Assembly: GCF_026262505.1 (NCBI RefSeq)
Contig: NW_026529174.1
Span: 186,001 to 250,000, forward strand
DNA: 64,000 nucleotides
From: Trichomonas vaginalis G3
Taxonomy: Eukaryota; Parabasalia; Trichomonadida; Trichomonadidae
Direction of reading: 5' to 3'
Position numbers and translations under genes: made by a program. The notes beneath the pieces were generated by a model. The model saw only the letters and a program-made list of their open reading frames with translations. It ran no database searches and was not told where the DNA came from. This document shows positions 61,033-64,000 of the stretch, one piece after another (the first letter of the stretch is position 1; every line of letters begins with the position of its first letter).

Positions 61033-61257
61033 ATGGCGGCAGGATTCTTTAAAAAATTATGGGATGGAATTAAGAAAGCTGCGGGTTGGGTTATAAAAAG
61101 ATTATTAAACCCGTTGCAAACTTTTTGGCACCAGTAGCGAAAACGGCAGGAACTATCATAGGTGGAGTATTAGGTACTAAAGCAGGTAATCCGGCGATGG
61201 GAGCACAAGCAGGTAACGCATTGGTGGAATTGCTGAAGGAATACTTAATAAAATAGG
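61033..61257 (+). pseudogene. MAAG family A peptide gene, damaged copy
   Basis: Starts MAAGFFKKLWDGIKKAAGWV like 28839-29075. It lacks one base near 61092 and one near 61222, so the glycine-rich part is out of frame. Confidence 0.7.
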
Positions 61258-61291
61258 AGGTAGATAGTGGAAAAATAAATAAATATTATTT

Positions 61292-61507
61292 TTATCTTAG
61301 TATCGGTTGTAGTCTTTGATAAACTTTTTCTCCTTTATTTAAAACTTCTCTTATTGGGGCAGCTTTTGGTGTTATTGATTCAGCAACGTCACTAATTGCT
61401 TCTTTATTCTTAAATATCCAATTTGCTCCTTTCTTTATTGTTTCCCAAACTTTACTCGCTCCTCTTTTTACTTTATCCCACAGTTTCTTAAATATACCTG
61501 CAGCCAT
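61292..61507 (-). CDS. MAAG family B peptide, Maverick 3 copy
   Basis: 71 residues, intact, differing from the Maverick 2 copy by a few residues (S for H, I for M, V for I). Preservation of this small gene amid many frameshifts may be chance. Confidence 0.7.
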   Translation of the reverse strand: MAAGIFKKLWDKVKRGASKVWETIKKGANWIFKNKEAISDVAESITPKAAPIREVLNKGEKVYQRLQPILR

Positions 61508-61575
61508 AGTTGATTATTTCATTAAAATTAAAAATTCATTTTCATCTTTTAATTTGATTTTTTATTTATTAATAA

Positions 61576-63206
61576 ATGACGACTAACTATTTGGTGCCAA
61601 ACACTAAATATTAAATGGAAATGTTTTCATTCATTCGAAAAGAATGAAATATTCGCAAAGAATGATGTAGAAGATATTATAGAGAACTTGAAAGTTCATG
61701 CTATGACTCTGATGCTCCATATTTTGATGATAAACAAAACTCATTTAAGAATTACAAATCCGGCTCATGATGTGAACCAATTAGGTGACACATATATTAA
61801 ACGCAAAGTTAAAGCAACTCTTGTTTCAAATAAAGCTTTCACATGTGATGCCGCTTTTAAATGCATGCGTTTATTCGTTGGTTACAAATCATCAAATCAA
61901 AGCTTTAAACAATTAGAAGTAGAAACCGAAAGAGGTGATGCCGGTTATCTTCAGATGGATTGCGCCCGTGAATCTTTCGCATTTGCAACATATAAACCAA
62001 AATCAGAAAGGAAAGTTAAAAAGTTTGTTCATTCGTTATATAATAATGTTCAAAAATATGATAACTCAGTATGTGGTAAATATATTGACCCTTCAGAAGT
62101 TTTCAAGAAAGCAAATGAAGAAGTTGATGTCACTTTTGATATGATTATTCCGGTAAATGATTTGTTAGCATTTCAGGCGTTCGATGATTATCCTAAATCA
62201 TTTGGTGATATCATTCTTAAATATTATGTTTTCAGGGATACTTTAGTATTTTGTCAGGTTGACCCGTTAAGAGTTGCTGATTTACAAAATTACGTTTATG
62301 AAAAGATAACTGATGAAAATTATGAAAAGATTATGAATCATGTTTATAAATATGATCGCAAATTCCAACAAATCGGACTTCCTGCCAAATTAATTACAAG
62401 CTTAGCCGCTACATCTGCTGACGCAACAGTTGATGACGTTATTATTTCATGCACAAAGATGGAAGTTTTAGAGGATAAATGCATTACACCAGGATACGGT
62501 TTAATTGAAGAATCAGTTAAAGCAATACCACGTTTATTCAGTAAGGAAGATCCATTCATGATTCCAGCTCAACATATTGACGTTCGTTCACTAAATGGAG
62601 GTTGCATCACTCCTGAAGGTATTAGCTCAGATTTCTCATACGCTCTTCATAATGTTACAGATGTTGTGTTAGCATTTCCGAAGAATGCAATGCAAAGAAC
62701 AGTTTTAGAAAATCCAATGCTTCGAGGTCTTCAGGTCACTATAGATTCCAGAAATTCCCCGATCAAGCGATGACCACAGTGGGACATATTCTTTACACGT
62801 ATGCTTCAAGCTTCTGATTTAGATGGAGTGAATGAATGCACAGAAGAATACGAGGACTCATTAACTAGACCACTGAATGCAGATGATGGCACGCCATTAG
62901 CTAGAACATGGAAAGACCAAACTTCATTCTTATGCACTATTCCAGTTCAACGTGATGGAGCGGGTATATTCTTTGATGGATTAGAAACTTTCAACTCACA
63001 AGTTACAGTACAAGTGAAAGCTTATCCAATCATTCAGGGTGAAAATGACACTTACTGTTCAAAGGTGACAAATCCTCCTCAGGTTTGGTTTACTAGGACT
63101 ACATATTGGACATGGACACCGGATGAAGGTTTGAAATATCATCCAACAGGTACACCAACAGTATAGAAGTTCATATGATGAAATATTGATGAATAGAAAT
63201 GTTTAA
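61576..63206 (+). pseudogene. Major capsid protein gene, damaged Maverick 3 copy
   Basis: Follows 29385-31024 but with frame breaks in the first 120 bases (several bases missing between 61605 and 61675), near 61735, near 62755 (NSPIK instead of NFPDQ), near 62784 and near 63160. The stretch 61740-62750 is open and, unlike the Maverick 2 copy, is in frame at the GCGCCCG site. Confidence 0.75.
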
Positions 63207-63230
63207 AATTATAAATTTATTTTTGATTAA

Positions 63231-64000
63231 ATGGATTTAAATTCATCCACCCCTTATGAAGAATTAGCAGGAGTATATAATACATACATAGATGATATGA
63301 TTAATGAAGCATTGAGTGATAATAGAAATGCTCTATCTAAGGAAAAATTAATGAAAATTCCATATTCTGAATGTTACTTAAATTCAATCACTGCAGCAAT
63401 TGGTAAACAGAATAAAGGTAAAACATTAACGATATTAAAACAAATTATCATTATTGCTAACACTTCCCCCTATTCACACGTGTTAATTATATCAACCGTT
63501 CAGGTTCACCTTCAGATGATACATTTGAATCTTTAAAGCATTTAATCAAAATTCCAATTATTTATTTATCACAAGAAGAAGCAGAAGATTATTTAAAAAA
63601 CTTTTTAATGTATAAAGAATTATATAATACAATCAAGAAGCAAGGATTAGAGGATAAAATTATTGATAAACAACGGGATGAATTATTTGAAACACTTTCT
63701 ATTTCAAATTTTGATAGAGAATTTTTGCATTCACTCATTTTTCTAGATGATGCAGTGAAATCAAAACTAATAACAAATGAGAAATCATATTTTAATCAGT
63801 TATTAACTCAATGTCGACACATTCAGTGTTCATTCTTCATGGCTGTTCAATACTTCAAAGCATTAAGCACAAACATTAAATCAAATCTATCAACACTTTT
63901 CATTTTCAGTGGGTTTAGTCGTCAACAGTTGAACGTTATGCTTTATCAAGTGAATTTACCAATGAGCATTAATGAACTTTACACACAATATCAGCAATTA
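63231..64000 (+). pseudogene. Packaging ATPase, Maverick 3 copy, partial and frameshifted
   Basis: Same start as 31049 and the same Walker A (AAIGKQNKGKTLT). One T is missing near 63488 (TTAATTATATC against TTAATTTATATC), which breaks the frame. The site broken in Maverick 2 is intact here. The gene is cut by the window edge. Confidence 0.75.

Larger units (their letters stand above)
60262..64000. mobile_element. Maverick 3, left end (near-copy of Maverick 2), runs off window
   Basis: Begins AGTAGTATATGTTGACGGG then GTGACTTTTTTTGTTAC, corresponding to the start of Maverick 2. The TIR gene is absent. From about 60575 the sequence follows Maverick 2 from 28385 onward at high identity, but with many single-base losses. 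The left flank GTCATC would be the duplication; the right end is outside. Confidence 0.85.

Overview
The window is AT-rich, intron-free, repeat-dominated nuclear DNA of a parabasalid protist, most probably Trichomonas vaginalis or a close relative such as Tritrichomonas. The signs are several Maverick/Polinton giant DNA transposons, MULE and hAT transposons, glycine-rich surface protein genes, an ABCB half-transporter and host-type initiator (Inr, TCAYW) motifs a few bases before start codons. The species is an inference; no ribosomal RNA or taxonomic marker is present.

Layout. (1) 1 to about 19.0 kb: the right-hand part of Maverick 1. It carries a diverged family B DNA polymerase, an HNH endonuclease, KilA-N and other accessory genes, a packaging ATPase, a D5-like SF3 helicase, a major capsid protein and a large coiled-coil protein. 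A MULE transposon (about 10.76-13.00 kb) splits one of its structural genes. (2) 19.3-22.2 kb: host DNA with an ABC transporter whose catalytic Walker B glutamate is lysine. (3) 22.5-54.3 kb: a host glycine-rich surface protein gene on the minus strand, cut by two insertions. One is a 0.7 kb foldback element that can form a DNA cloverleaf. The other is a 29.9 kb nest with 41-bp terminal inverted repeats and a CCGG duplication; removing it restores the host reading frame. Inside the nest are a long-inverted-repeat MULE, two MULE-derived MITEs and complete Maverick 2 (27475-48863, 905-bp TIRs, AG...CT ends, CTTCAT duplication). Maverick 2 holds a smaller element (X) related to Maverick 1, and X is itself split by a hAT transposon. 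(4) 54.3-60.3 kb: host DNA with a GC-rich hairpin cluster, a 1.25 kb foldback element and one single-pass membrane protein gene. (5) 60262-64000: the left end of Maverick 3, a damaged near-copy of Maverick 2.

How the genes work together. Each Maverick looks like an integrated virus: integrase and protein-primed polymerase move and copy it, an FtsK/HerA-type ATPase would package DNA, and capsid proteins build the shell. Maverick 2 adds a fibre protein with a bacteriophage tail-fibre C-terminal domain and two small amphipathic peptides that share an N-terminus. Mavericks 1 and 2 belong to different lineages but share the capsid protein, the ATPase and a CCG-motif protein. No cysteine protease was recognised in either.

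Many genes are broken by single-base changes, often in A or T runs. They may be real decay or consensus errors of the assembly, and long-read/short-read polishing would decide. Functional names come from motifs read by eye; no database search was possible.
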